A DNA stretch of 37,085 bases. Source: Bacteroidota bacterium. GTDB lineage: Bacteria; Bacteroidota; Bacteroidia; Cytophagales; Cyclobacteriaceae. Below, piece by piece: positions 16,266 through 24,357 of the stretch. Positions within the stretch are counted from its first letter, which is position 1. Each line of letters opens with the position of its first letter. Location of the stretch: the NCBI GenBank assembly GCA_016866385.1, contig VGMU01000022.1:1-37085 (forward strand), given 5' to 3'. The notes beneath the pieces were generated by a model. It searched no databases, was not told the DNA's origin, and saw only the letters and a list, made by a program, of their open reading frames with translations. The position numbers and the translations under genes are program-made.

Positions 16266-17585
16266 TTACCAGGTAAATACGCCTTCATTCAGCCTCCGGA
16301 GAGCCTCCACTTTGTACTTTCCATCTACGAGGATGGAAACATTGTGCTTGCTTCCTCCAAAAGAAACCATGCGAACAGGTATATCTATCAAGGAATTCAT
16401 CACCGATTGAATCGAACCCTTGGTCTCAGCCACTCGATTTCCCACCACGCAGACGATGGCTTGATCGTGATCTACCTCTACCGTACCCAAGTGACGCAAT
16501 TCCTCTACTATCTGATCCAAGTGACTCAGGTCATCAATGGTCACCGACACGGCCACCTCGGAAGTAGTAATCATGTCTATGGGAGTTTTGTAGGCTTCGA
16601 AAACCTCGAAAATCCGGCGCAAAAATCCATAGGCAAGGAGCATGCGAGAGGATTTGATTTTGATGGCCGTGATACCGTCCTTGGCTGCAATGGCTTTTAC
16701 CCCAGTTTCAGCTACTTCTGCCTTGATTAGCGTGCCAGGAGCCATTGGATCCATGGTATTGAGCAGCCTCACGGGCACGTTATGCAATTGTGCTGGCCAG
16801 ATGGAGGCTGGATGAAGGATTTTTGCGCCAAAGTAGGCCAGTTCTGCCGCTTCATCGAAAGATAGCTCAGCGATAGGTCGGGTCTTGTCTACAATCCTGG
16901 GATCATTGTTGTGCATCCCATCGATATCTGTCCATATTTCGCATACCGAAGCTTGCAATGCTGCCGCCACTAGGGAGGCCGTGTAATCGCTCCCTCCACG
17001 CTTGAGGTTGTCTACTTCATTGCGGTGGTTTTTACAGATATATCCTTGAGTGATGAAAAGACGCTGATTGGGATGCTTGGCAAGCAGGGCTTTCAGTTTA
17101 TCTGAAATTTTTCCTAGTTCTGGCTCGGAATTTTCATCTATACTCATAAAATCCAAGGCAGGAAGTAATACGGAGGGAATGCCTAACTCCTCTAGGAGGG
17201 CATGAAAAAGTTTGGTGGATAAAAGTTCACCCTGAGCCAAAATATCGCGTTGAATTGCCTCATTGAAGGAAATTTTGAGCAGGATATGTAAAAGCTCAAA
17301 ATGCTCTTTGAGGATGGCCTCGGCCTTTTCTCTCGCTGACGGTGTAGTCAAGAGGGCTGGATAAAATTCCAGGTAATGGGCATGCAATTTTTCTATACGA
17401 TCCTTTGCCAAGCCCTTATCTCCTTGAGCCAAGGCCTCCCCTATGCCTACCAAGGCATTGGTAGTTCCTGACAAGGCAGATAAAACTACCAAGGTAGGTT
17501 CGCTGCTACTACAGATCAGGTCTTTGACCTGATGCATTCGCTCAGGACGGCCCACAGAGGTACCCCCAAACTTCATGATTTTCAT
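16266..17585 (-). CDS. lysC: Aspartate kinase (monofunctional)
   Basis: Catalyses phosphorylation of aspartate, the first step towards lysine, threonine and methionine. A 439-residue protein with the amino-acid kinase domain opening KFGGTSV at 5-11, a GELLS motif near 119-123, the GGSDYTA substrate loop at 197-203 and WTDIDGM at 218-224. Paired ACT domains fill about residues 300-439, so allosteric inhibition by an end product is expected. It is not fused to homoserine dehydrogenase. The gene starts 18 bases after ribH stops on the same strand. Confidence 0.95.
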   Translation of the reverse strand: MKIMKFGGTSVGRPERMHQVKDLICSSSEPTLVVLSALSGTTNALVGIGEALAQGDKGLAKDRIEKLHAHYLEFYPALLTTPSAREKAEAILKEHFELLHILLKISFNEAIQRDILAQGELLSTKLFHALLEELGIPSVLLPALDFMSIDENSEPELGKISDKLKALLAKHPNQRLFITQGYICKNHRNEVDNLKRGGSDYTASLVAAALQASVCEIWTDIDGMHNNDPRIVDKTRPIAELSFDEAAELAYFGAKILHPASIWPAQLHNVPVRLLNTMDPMAPGTLIKAEVAETGVKAIAAKDGITAIKIKSSRMLLAYGFLRRIFEVFEAYKTPIDMITTSEVAVSVTIDDLSHLDQIVEELRHLGTVEVDHDQAIVCVVGNRVAETKGSIQSVMNSLIDIPVRMVSFGGSKHNVSILVDGKYKVEALRRLNEGVFTW

Positions 17586-17603
17586 AGGATACTAGGTTGA
17601 GGT

Positions 17604-18080
17604 TTAAAAGCAGAGCATTTTTATGGCGGTGATGGCCGCTTCGTCTCCCTTGTTGCCGTACTTGCCCCCTGCGCGATCCAAAGCCTGTTGTTGGGTATTG
17701 GGGGTGAGTACCCCAAAAATAACGGGCTTATTGTAGGTGAGGCTGACCTGGGTAAGACCTTGTGCTACGGCTTGACATATAAAATCGAAGTGGCGTGTCT
17801 CTCCTTGAATGACGCAACCCAGACAGATCACGGCATCTATTTCCTTGTCTTGGGCACACCACTGGGCTCCGAGTGAAAGTTCGAAAGAGCCAGGTACCAA
17901 TTTTTTAAGAATGTTTTCTTTTTTTACTCCATGCTGCAGCAGGGTCTGGAAGGCTCCGGAATAGAGTGCCTGGGTCACTTCATCGTTCCATTCGGAAACA
18001 ACAATTGCAAATTTTTTGGTAGACACATCCTGGATGTTGGTGGAAGTATGTGTACTTAGATTTTTTAATGAAGTAGCCAT
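17604..18080 (-). CDS. ribH: 6,7-dimethyl-8-ribityllumazine synthase
   Basis: Penultimate riboflavin enzyme, condensing the 5-amino-ribitylamino-uracil with 3,4-dihydroxy-2-butanone 4-phosphate. The 158-residue protein from the ATG at 18080 shows Trp31-Asn32, PGSFE at 63-67, GETRHFD at 93-99 with the catalytic His97, and Arg136 for phosphate binding. An upstream start at 18110 would place ten residues inside the preceding terminator, so I reject it. It is cytoplasmic and expected to form an icosahedral or pentameric assembly. Downstream on the same strand are lysC and a small membrane protein. Confidence 0.94.
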   Translation of the reverse strand: MATSLKNLSTHTSTNIQDVSTKKFAIVVSEWNDEVTQALYSGAFQTLLQHGVKKENILKKLVPGSFELSLGAQWCAQDKEIDAVICLGCVIQGETRHFDFICQAVAQGLTQVSLTYNKPVIFGVLTPNTQQQALDRAGGKYGNKGDEAAITAIKMLCF

Positions 18081-18104
18081 AACTGGAATAGGTAGGTCTA
18101 GGGT

Positions 18105-18140
18105 AAACAAAAAAGAGTAAGATCTAGTAGACCTTACTCT
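18105..18140 (-). terminator. Terminator between the TPR gene and ribH
   Basis: A 12-bp stem with one mismatch (18114-18125 with 18129-18140) and a 3-base loop. Read on the minus strand it is followed by a run of six T. It ends the TPR-gene transcript just before the ribH ATG, so ribH must start from a promoter within or past this hairpin, or by readthrough. Confidence 0.8.
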
Positions 18141-18162
18141 TCAAGTATGCAGGATTCACGCA

Positions 18163-18867
18163 TTACTTGGCAGCAAGGCCTTCCAAGCGTGCTTTGTGTT
18201 TTCGAGCTAAAGCAAATTCAAAAGACTCGTAATACTTCTCCTCGATTTCAGCGTAGGTTTTGATCGCATCCTCAATTTTTCCAGCTTCCTCTTGAGCTAC
18301 GGCCAACTTGGCCAAGTACTTAGGAGACATGTATTTGTTTTCATGGGTGCGGGCAGCCTTGGTATATTGGGCAATCGCCTCCTCGGTATTTCCCAACTCC
18401 AAGTTGGCATCGCCAATCAAGGAATAGGCTTTGGATTGAACCAAATAATCGTCTGAAGAAAATTCCTCCAAATGGGTCAAGGCATCTTCAAATTTTTTCT
18501 GAGAAAGGTAAATGGAGCCTATGTACAGGTGAGACAAGTTGGCGGCGTCGGTACGTGGATAGTTTTCCACAATACTCAAAAATCCTTTGTTGATTCCATC
18601 CCCGTTTAGGGCAAAATCCACACTGTCTTGTTCGAAGAAATAGACCGCCTGAAACATTTCGGCTTGGGCCTTATCGTTTTGCGTTTCAGTGGTATACTGG
18701 AAAAACAAAATTCCTCCAATAAGTATTCCAGCAGCGATCAAGACCCCTGCGACTATTTTGCTATTTTTTTTCAAGAAATCCTCTCCAGGAACCAGCTTTT
18801 GAGCCAGAACTTCTGGATTCTCAATTAGCTCGGCTTGTTCGGGTTTCTGTGCTTGCTTCTTTGCCAT
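18163..18867 (-). CDS. TPR-containing, membrane-anchored protein (YfgM-like)
   Basis: A 234-residue protein from the ATG at 18867. An acidic, Lys-rich N-terminus is followed by one transmembrane helix (about residues 38-57), then a helical region with TPR-type repeats (SHLYIGSIYLSQKKFEDAL, KAYSLIGDANLELGNTEEA and similar, about 110-225). This is the layout of the YfgM-like family, which is linked to the Sec translocon and periplasmic chaperones in other bacteria; a role here is only inferred. The upstream in-frame start at 18876 is a TTG and is less likely. A good promoter lies immediately upstream and a terminator downstream, so it is a single-gene unit. Confidence 0.85.
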   Translation of the reverse strand: MAKKQAQKPEQAELIENPEVLAQKLVPGEDFLKKNSKIVAGVLIAAGILIGGILFFQYTTETQNDKAQAEMFQAVYFFEQDSVDFALNGDGINKGFLSIVENYPRTDAANLSHLYIGSIYLSQKKFEDALTHLEEFSSDDYLVQSKAYSLIGDANLELGNTEEAIAQYTKAARTHENKYMSPKYLAKLAVAQEEAGKIEDAIKTYAEIEEKYYESFEFALARKHKARLEGLAAK

Positions 18868-18886
18868 ATCACTCAAATTTCGGTCG

Positions 18887-18916
18887 CAAATATACGCTTT
18901 TTATCTAATTCACAAG
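18887..18916 (-). promoter_or_regulatory. Bacteroidota-type promoter of the TPR gene
   Basis: On the minus strand CTTG (18913-18916) is followed 18 bases later by TATATTTG (18887-18894), close to the TTTG-N19-TAnnTTTG consensus. Transcription would start near 18880, only about 13 bases before the ATG at 18867. Confidence 0.55.
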
Positions 18917-18978
18917 CCTAGACTGGGAAGCTGGCACTGGCCACTTGCCCCAGGTCCTTTGGCAGTGCCGGGATTGAC

Positions 18979-19998
18979 TTATTCCATGACAAATGGATAG
19001 TCGGCCTGCACGTAAACGTCTTTGAAAGCATCCATGCCGTCGGGCCATGGGGATTCTTCTGCAAACTTGACCGCATCTTCTACTTGATTTTTTACTTTTT
19101 TACCTATCGCTTCAATTTCTTCTTCGGTAAGGATCTGGTGTTGGCGAATGGTATGCAGAACTTGCTCGATGGGGTCGCGTTGCTTGTATTCTTCAACTTC
19201 CTCTTTGGTTCTGTATTTTTGAGGATCAGACATGGAATGTCCTTTGTAGCGGTAGGTTCTAAATTCCAAAAGGGTAGGACCATCTCCTCTGCGGGCTCGG
19301 GCGGCGGCCTCGGCTACGGCTTCGTGCACTGCTTCCACGTCCATTCCATCCACTGGGAAGGAAGGCATGTCGTAAGCCTCCCCTATTTTGTACAATTCGG
19401 TCACGTTGGAGGTACGAGCCACGGAAGTTCCCATGGCATAGCCGTTGTTTTCTATGACAAAGATCACTGGGCTTTTGTAGAGCATGGCCAAGTTGAAGGC
19501 TTCGTGCACTGCCCCTTGGCGGATGGCGCCGTCACCCATTTTGGTGATGCATACATTCTTGGTGCCTGCATATTTTTCGGCAAAGCCTATGCCCAATCCC
19601 ATAGGGACCTGAGCCCCTACGATGCCATGACCTCCCATGAAGTTTCTCTCCTTATCAAAAATATGCATAGAGCCTCCTTTTCCCTTGGTCGTGCCGGTAG
19701 CCTTTCCGTAGAGCTCTGCCATGACAGCGCCTGGATCTGTACCTAGTCCCAGAGGATGCGCATGACATCGGTAGGCAGTAATCCACTTATCGTCTTTGGT
19801 CAGGGCAGTGATGGCTCCTGAAGCACAGGCTTCTTGGCCAATGTAGAGATGACAAAATCCTCGAATCTTTTGCTGACCATAGAGCTGGCCTGCTTTTTCC
19901 TCAAACCTCCGCATCAAGAGCATACTTTCATACCAATACGCGTATGTCTCCTTGGAATAATTTACTTTAGACTTAGCAACTGTAGTTTTCTTTGCCAT
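18979..19998 (-). CDS. pdhA: Pyruvate dehydrogenase E1 component, alpha subunit
   Basis: ThDP-dependent decarboxylase alpha chain of the pyruvate dehydrogenase complex. The 339-residue protein shows GFCHLYIGQEA near 47-57, the GHGIVGAQVP loop, the ThDP motif from GDGA (155-158) to the Asn pair at 184-185, and a YRYKGHSMSDP phosphorylation-loop-like segment. The form resembles the mitochondrial type, with separate alpha and beta chains. The beta-subunit and E2 genes are not adjacent in this window, so pdhA is transcribed alone from its own promoter. A branched-chain oxo-acid E1-alpha is a less likely alternative. Confidence 0.93.
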   Translation of the reverse strand: MAKKTTVAKSKVNYSKETYAYWYESMLLMRRFEEKAGQLYGQQKIRGFCHLYIGQEACASGAITALTKDDKWITAYRCHAHPLGLGTDPGAVMAELYGKATGTTKGKGGSMHIFDKERNFMGGHGIVGAQVPMGLGIGFAEKYAGTKNVCITKMGDGAIRQGAVHEAFNLAMLYKSPVIFVIENNGYAMGTSVARTSNVTELYKIGEAYDMPSFPVDGMDVEAVHEAVAEAAARARRGDGPTLLEFRTYRYKGHSMSDPQKYRTKEEVEEYKQRDPIEQVLHTIRQHQILTEEEIEAIGKKVKNQVEDAVKFAEESPWPDGMDAFKDVYVQADYPFVME

Positions 19999-20032
19999 AA
20001 GGTACTCGTCAAAATATGCTAATTTTAGGCCT

Positions 20033-20040
20033 CAAATATA
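20033..20040 (-). promoter_or_regulatory. Candidate -7 box for pdhA
   Basis: TATATTTG on the minus strand matches TAnnTTTG exactly and would give a leader of about 28 bases before the pdhA ATG. It is the same octamer as in the TPR-gene promoter. No clear -33 element is seen. Confidence 0.4.
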
Positions 20041-20090
20041 ACAATCCCGACCTAAAAATCAGGGATGTAGTCAAATAATTCCACGAAAAC

Positions 20091-21212
20091 ATGATCCTGG
20101 AGTCCCTCCAACTCATCCAGTTTAAGAATCACAGCAACACCCAATTGGCCTTTAGCCCTGGGGTAAATTGCTTGCTGGGGAAGAATGGAAGTGGAAAAAC
20201 GAATGTCTTGGACGGCATCCATTACCTCTGCCTCACCAAAAGCGCACTTCACGGGAGCGATGCCTTGCAGGTGCAACACGGCAAAGATTTTTTTACCCTG
20301 AAGGGCAATTTTATAGTTCAGGCCTCTCCCTTGGAAGTGCGATGCTCGGTGGAAATGGGCAAAAAAAAGCAAGTATTTCAAAACGGAAAGTGGATTGAAA
20401 AAGTGAGCGATCACGTGGGCCATATCCCCATCGTACTCATCGCTCCAGACGATACCGATCTTATCAAAGGAGGTAGCGAAGGAAGAAGAAAATTTTTTGA
20501 TGGACTATTGAGCCAGCTGGACCGCAACTACCTGGAGCAACTCATCCGCTACCATCACTTTTTGAAGCAGCGCAATGCGCTTTTAAAACAGTTTGGAGAG
20601 ACGGGTAGAAGGGATTTGACCTTATTGGATACCTACGACGAGGAATTGATCCGATTGAGCGTGCTTTTGGCAAATCGAAGGGCTGCCCTATTGTCTGAAA
20701 TAGGACCACTGATCCAAGCGCATTACCTGAGTCTTTCCTCGGGCAAAGAAAAGGTAGAGGTGATCTATCAAACCGAAGCCTTGCAGCCTGATTTTTCGGC
20801 AAACTTTCTCCGCCTGCGGCAAAAAGATTTAGCAACCAAAACGAGCAATGCAGGAATACATAAAGACGATATTGATCTTCGCATCGATTCCTATCCTTTG
20901 CGGAAAGTAGGCAGCCAAGGGCAGCAAAAATCTTTTCTCATCGCACTCAAACTGGCTCAATTCCACTATTTTGAAAAGGCAAAAGGAGAAAAGCCTTTGT
21001 TACTTCTTGACGATATTTTTGATAAACTTGACGATGAGCGCATTGCCAAGCTCTTAGAGATGGTGGCTCAAGGAAATTTTGGACAACTCTTTTTGACCGA
21101 TGCTCGACCAGAGCGCTCTAGAGAATTTCTAAAATCCCTAGGAAAAGAAGTAGGTTACTACATCCTCCATGAGGGTCAGGTAATAGCTACCGATTCTCTA
21201 CCCCCAAAGTGA
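20091..21212 (+). CDS. recF: DNA replication and repair protein RecF
   Basis: SMC-like ATPase that helps load RecA at gaps through RecOR. The 373-residue protein has Walker A GKNGSGKT at 30-37, a signature region near QGQQKSFLIALKLAQ, and Walker B LLLLDD at 303-308. It is divergent from pdhA with a 92-base gap that must hold both promoters. Its last 15 bases overlap, tail to tail, the 3' end of the nucleotidyltransferase gene. It is not next to dnaA or dnaN here, which is common in Bacteroidota. Confidence 0.94.
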   Translation: MILESLQLIQFKNHSNTQLAFSPGVNCLLGKNGSGKTNVLDGIHYLCLTKSALHGSDALQVQHGKDFFTLKGNFIVQASPLEVRCSVEMGKKKQVFQNGKWIEKVSDHVGHIPIVLIAPDDTDLIKGGSEGRRKFFDGLLSQLDRNYLEQLIRYHHFLKQRNALLKQFGETGRRDLTLLDTYDEELIRLSVLLANRRAALLSEIGPLIQAHYLSLSSGKEKVEVIYQTEALQPDFSANFLRLRQKDLATKTSNAGIHKDDIDLRIDSYPLRKVGSQGQQKSFLIALKLAQFHYFEKAKGEKPLLLLDDIFDKLDDERIAKLLEMVAQGNFGQLFLTDARPERSREFLKSLGKEVGYYILHEGQVIATDSLPPK

Positions 21213-22103
21213 AGTGGGATATTCCCCTTGTTGATGCATCCGCTGCAAAGCCTCGATGACCAAGGGACGGTCCTCTGTGTAGGTCACCCCAAACCAAGTC
21301 TTTCCTCCAGGAAGAATCTCGAAAGCAGCCTTGCCGGATTGAATCAAGGCATTGGCTACCGTGGGTATATAAAATTCAGATTTGAGGTTGGTCACGTTGG
21401 CTGGCAAAAACTCCTTCCAAAGTGCGTCGATTTCCCCAAATACGGAAGGGTGAAATCCCCAAAAATTCATGCTCACGGGCGTATGAAAGGGGATTTCTAG
21501 GATTTCTCCTTCTCCCCTGCTGAGGATGGCATCTCCTTCTCTAGCGATAGAAGTTCTCTCGGTCATGCCAACCAACTGACCTTTTTCATTGGTTTGGCAG
21601 ACTCCACGACTCACGGTCCCGTGTGTAGACAACACATTTTGTATGGCATAGCCTACCATGGCATGAAGGTCTGGACGCACCTGTTCACGAAGAAACTCTC
21701 CCAATACAGCAAAAGCCTCCTTGCCATAAAAGTCGTCGGCATTGATCACTGCAAAAGGTTCTTGGATGGCATCCTTGGCACAAAGCACCGCATGTGCTGT
21801 ACCAAAAGGCTTGATGCGTTCTGCTTGTCGGTAGGATTCTGGAACAAAACTATCTAGGGATTGGATCACCCAGTCTACCTCTATTTTGTCCCCAAACTTG
21901 GGCATAAACTTCTCTTGCGCAAGGCTCAAAATTTCCTGCCTCACTATCATCACCACTTTTCCAAAGCCCGCTCGAATGGCATCGTAAACGGAATATTCTA
22001 AAATTGTTTCCCCTTGTGGGCCAAATCCATCGATTTGCTTGTTGCCCCCGTACCGACTGCCCATTCCGGCGGCCAATACGAGAAGTGTAGGTTTGCTTAC
22101 CAT
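21198..22103 (-). CDS. Sugar-phosphate nucleotidyltransferase
   Basis: A 301-residue GT-A-fold nucleotidyltransferase. It opens with LLVLAAGMGSRYGGNKQI, the nucleotide-binding signature with its catalytic Arg and Lys, and has a second metal-binding motif INADDFYG near residue 115-125. Such enzymes make NDP-sugars from sugar 1-phosphates; the sugar is unknown. The start is set at the ATG at 22103. The longer frame to 22169 would translate straight through an excellent promoter. A NahK-like kinase 8 kb away could supply a sugar 1-phosphate, but this link is inferred. Confidence 0.85.
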   Translation of the reverse strand: MVSKPTLLVLAAGMGSRYGGNKQIDGFGPQGETILEYSVYDAIRAGFGKVVMIVRQEILSLAQEKFMPKFGDKIEVDWVIQSLDSFVPESYRQAERIKPFGTAHAVLCAKDAIQEPFAVINADDFYGKEAFAVLGEFLREQVRPDLHAMVGYAIQNVLSTHGTVSRGVCQTNEKGQLVGMTERTSIAREGDAILSRGEGEILEIPFHTPVSMNFWGFHPSVFGEIDALWKEFLPANVTNLKSEFYIPTVANALIQSGKAAFEILPGGKTWFGVTYTEDRPLVIEALQRMHQQGEYPTSLWG

Positions 22104-22124
22104 GTAGTCTATTAAAAAACGCTT

Positions 22125-22155
22125 CAAAGGTAGTCCCTTTTCCCTTTTACACAAA
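22125..22155 (-). promoter_or_regulatory. Consensus Bacteroidota promoter of the nucleotidyltransferase gene
   Basis: On the minus strand TTTG (22152-22155) is followed by exactly 19 bases and then TACCTTTG (22125-22132), matching TTTG-N19-TAnnTTTG in full. The predicted leader is about 15 bases. This is the best promoter match in the window. Confidence 0.65.
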
Positions 22156-22174
22156 TTCAATTCTTGCATATTAA

Positions 22175-22330
22175 AGGTTTATTTTTAAACCTATTTTTTA
22201 TTTTTTTTATATTTTTTTGATTTTTTAAGCTTGTTTTTAACCTTATATAATTAATAAAAACATCTATTTTTTATTTTTTTGTTATTTTTTTACCCTATTT
22301 TTTGATTTTGTTTTATTTTTTGACTTTCTT
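22175..22330 (+). other. Extremely T-rich leader upstream of glnK-amtB
   Basis: Begins with a 7-bp hairpin (AGGTTTA-TTTT-TAAACCT, 22175-22192) and continues as long runs of T broken by single A, G or C up to about 22330. A T-rich block starting at 22191 recurs in altered form at 22264, 73 bases on. No ORF is present. The strand asymmetry is strong (T on the coding strand of glnK). It could be part of a regulatory leader or a DNA-bending promoter region. Confidence 0.6.
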
Positions 22331-22372
22331 TACTGCCACATTGACAAATAATCACAACTTCTATTGTAAAAA

Positions 22373-22711
22373 ATGAAAAAAATCGAAGCCATCATCCGCA
22401 CCTCTCGATTTGATTACATCCACCGATGCATTTCCAAATTGGGCGTCAAGTTTCTCTCCTTCTACGAAGTAAAAGGGATGGGATTTGAACATGCCCGACA
22501 GGAAACGTACCGAGGAGTAGCCTACGAGCCCGCCTACATTCCGCGCACCAAACTTGAAATCGTCGTTCCAGACGATTTAGCAGAAGGCGTCATCAACTGT
22601 ATCCTCCAAGAAGGAAAAACCAACGAAGTAGGCGACGGGAAAATTTTCGTCTACGATGTACTCGAAGCCTACCGCATTCGCAACCAAGACACGGGCGAAG
22701 CCGCCCTCTAA
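22373..22711 (+). CDS. glnK: PII nitrogen regulatory protein (GlnB/GlnK family)
   Basis: A 112-residue trimeric signal protein that reports nitrogen, energy and 2-oxoglutarate status and usually gates the ammonium channel encoded next to it. Alignment without gaps to E. coli GlnB keeps Tyr51 (uridylylation site), GDGKIFV with Lys90, and the RIR at 101-103 for ATP phosphates. However, Gln39, which coordinates Mg and 2-oxoglutarate, is Glu here. Lys58, which binds 2-oxoglutarate, is Arg. The T-loop around them is also divergent. It is followed 39 bases later by amtB, the classic pairing, hence the glnK symbol. Confidence 0.92.
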   Translation: MKKIEAIIRTSRFDYIHRCISKLGVKFLSFYEVKGMGFEHARQETYRGVAYEPAYIPRTKLEIVVPDDLAEGVINCILQEGKTNEVGDGKIFVYDVLEAYRIRNQDTGEAAL

Positions 22712-22750
22712 TCATTTCTATATCACTTCACCGCCACCGCTCTCTCAACT

Positions 22751-23992
22751 ATGGAAGCACCTGTTCAAGACCTATTCACCATCAACAACCTCTGGATGAT
22801 GATATCCACCTTGTTGATTTTTATCATGCACCTCGGATTTGCCACCCTAGAAGCAGGCCTAACCCGAGCTAAAAACACCGTCAACATCCTCTTTAAAAAC
22901 ACGATTATCCCGGCCATCGGGATCCTCTCCTATGCCTTCGTGGGCTTCAACCTGATGTATCCTGGGACTGACTTTGCAGGCGCCTTCTTTGGATTCTCGG
23001 GATTTGGTCTCTCCCTTCCTGAGGGCTGGGACAGTAGCAATTACAATGCAGGCTACACCTATTTCACTGACTTTATCTTTCAAGCGATGTTTGCTGCAAC
23101 AGCTGCCACCATTGTATCTGGAGCAGTTGCCGAACGAGTAAAGCTGGGACCCTTTATCATCTTCTCCCTAATCTATGTAGGCTTTTGCTACCCAGTGGTA
23201 GGCATGTGGAAGTGGGGAGGAGGATTCTTAAATACCCTGGAAACTCCCTTTTATGATTTTGCTGGATCCACCATCGTACACAGCGTAGGGGGTTGGGCAG
23301 CCTTGGTAGGCGCATTTCTTCTTGGTCCACGAATCGGAAAATATACGCCAACCGGTATGAAGGCAATTCCAGGTCACAACATCCCCATGGCAACAATGGG
23401 GGTATTCCTACTCTGGTTTGGCTGGTTTGGATTCAATGGCGGCTCTGTCCTGAGCGCAGACCCAGGCACCGTTTCTCGCGTATTTGTGACCACCTCGCTT
23501 GCTGCTTCCGCTGGTGCCATCGGAGCACTCCTCACCTCTTATATCAAATTCAAAACCTATGACATCACCATGGTGCTCAATGGGATCTTGGCTGGTCTAG
23601 TAGGCATCACCGCAGGCGCCGACAAAATGGGCGTGATGGATTCCATTTACATTGGAGCCATCGGTGGAGTCTTGGTAGTACTTTCGGTCATTGCTTTTGA
23701 CAAACTCAAAATCGATGATCCAGTAGGAGCAATTGCAGTACACCTCATTGGTGGGATCTGGGGTACATTGGCCGTCGGGATATTTGGGGATTTGGCAGGA
23801 TTGAACCAGCTTATCTCCCAACTTATAGGAATCGCAGCTGTAGGTGCCTTTTGCTTTGGTAGCTCCTGGCTGATTTTCTTCACCCTAAAGCGAACGGTCG
23901 GCATTCGGGTCGATGAAAAAGAAGAGGTCGAAGGCCTAGACATCAACGAACACCAGATGCGGGCTTACCCCGATTTTGCAACGAAGGATTAA
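22751..23992 (+). CDS. amtB: Ammonium transporter
   Basis: A 413-residue Amt/Mep/Rh-family channel with about 11 transmembrane helices. The pore twin-His pair is present: His177 in STIVHSVGGWAALVGA and His331 in AVHLIGGIWGT. Also visible are the AMFAATAATIVSGAVAER segment and the FGWFGFNGGS signature (223-232). There is no cleavable signal peptide. It is cotranscribed with glnK, whose product should plug the cytoplasmic face when nitrogen is ample. A strong terminator follows. Confidence 0.95.
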   Translation: MEAPVQDLFTINNLWMMISTLLIFIMHLGFATLEAGLTRAKNTVNILFKNTIIPAIGILSYAFVGFNLMYPGTDFAGAFFGFSGFGLSLPEGWDSSNYNAGYTYFTDFIFQAMFAATAATIVSGAVAERVKLGPFIIFSLIYVGFCYPVVGMWKWGGGFLNTLETPFYDFAGSTIVHSVGGWAALVGAFLLGPRIGKYTPTGMKAIPGHNIPMATMGVFLLWFGWFGFNGGSVLSADPGTVSRVFVTTSLAASAGAIGALLTSYIKFKTYDITMVLNGILAGLVGITAGADKMGVMDSIYIGAIGGVLVVLSVIAFDKLKIDDPVGAIAVHLIGGIWGTLAVGIFGDLAGLNQLISQLIGIAAVGAFCFGSSWLIFFTLKRTVGIRVDEKEEVEGLDINEHQMRAYPDFATKD

Positions 23993-24008
23993 AAACTAAA
24001 CCACATAT

Positions 24009-24042
24009 AAATCCCCTGAGAAGTTCAGGGGATTTGCTTTTT
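24009..24042. terminator. Bidirectional terminator after amtB
   Basis: A perfect 11-bp stem (24009-24019 with 24025-24035, arm AAATCCCCTGA), 5-base loop, then GCTTTTT on the plus strand. It also lies at the 3' end of the convergent 67-residue ORF, whose stop codon overlaps the T tract. Confidence 0.88.
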
Positions 24043-24244
24043 ATGCCCTTGGAAGTAAAGCCAGGGGCCCCACATGGCGCAGTAGGATGGCCTGATGCAG
24101 GTGTCCAAATTTCTCATAGCACCACATTTTCACTTCCAAGATCTCTGCAGGAAGCAAGTAAGCCAAACCCTTTTTCAGTTCTCTTTCAAAAAGAAATCCA
24201 TTGAAACTTACTTTTTGCAGAATCGTCTTCACATAGTCTAGCAT
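24041..24244 (-). CDS. Small conserved-looking protein of unknown function
   Basis: A 67-residue soluble protein beginning MLDYVKTILQKVSFNGFLF, then a basic/acidic helix (ERELKKG) and a LLPAEI...WCYEKFG segment. It resembles short uncharacterised Bacteroidota proteins, but I cannot name a family with certainty. It converges on amtB and ends at a shared terminator, which supports a real transcript. The upstream gap to the BatD-like gene (about 110 bases) could hold divergent promoters. Confidence 0.6.
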   Translation of the reverse strand: MLDYVKTILQKVSFNGFLFERELKKGLAYLLPAEILEVKMWCYEKFGHLHQAILLRHVGPLALLPRA

Positions 24245-24357
24245 AGTTTTAAAAATTTTGAAGGCATTAACTGAATTTAAGTTGTTGTACGACAGCTAAT
24301 CCGAAGATGTTGCGTTATTTTGAGGGGATTAGTTGGAATTACCCTATTTTCGCAACG

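Noticed and set aside
18933-18969. Hairpin after pdhA as a terminator
   Set aside because: The 7-bp arms GGCACTG and CAGTGCC are separated by a long loop and no T run follows on the minus strand.
19084-19746. 220-codon open frame on the plus strand
   Set aside because: It lies wholly antisense to pdhA, is rich in Phe, Gly, His and Val as expected for a shadow frame, and has no recognisable domain.
22330-22372. Sigma-54 promoter before glnK
   Set aside because: A CTGCCAC is present but there is no matching GC element at the -12 position with the required spacing.
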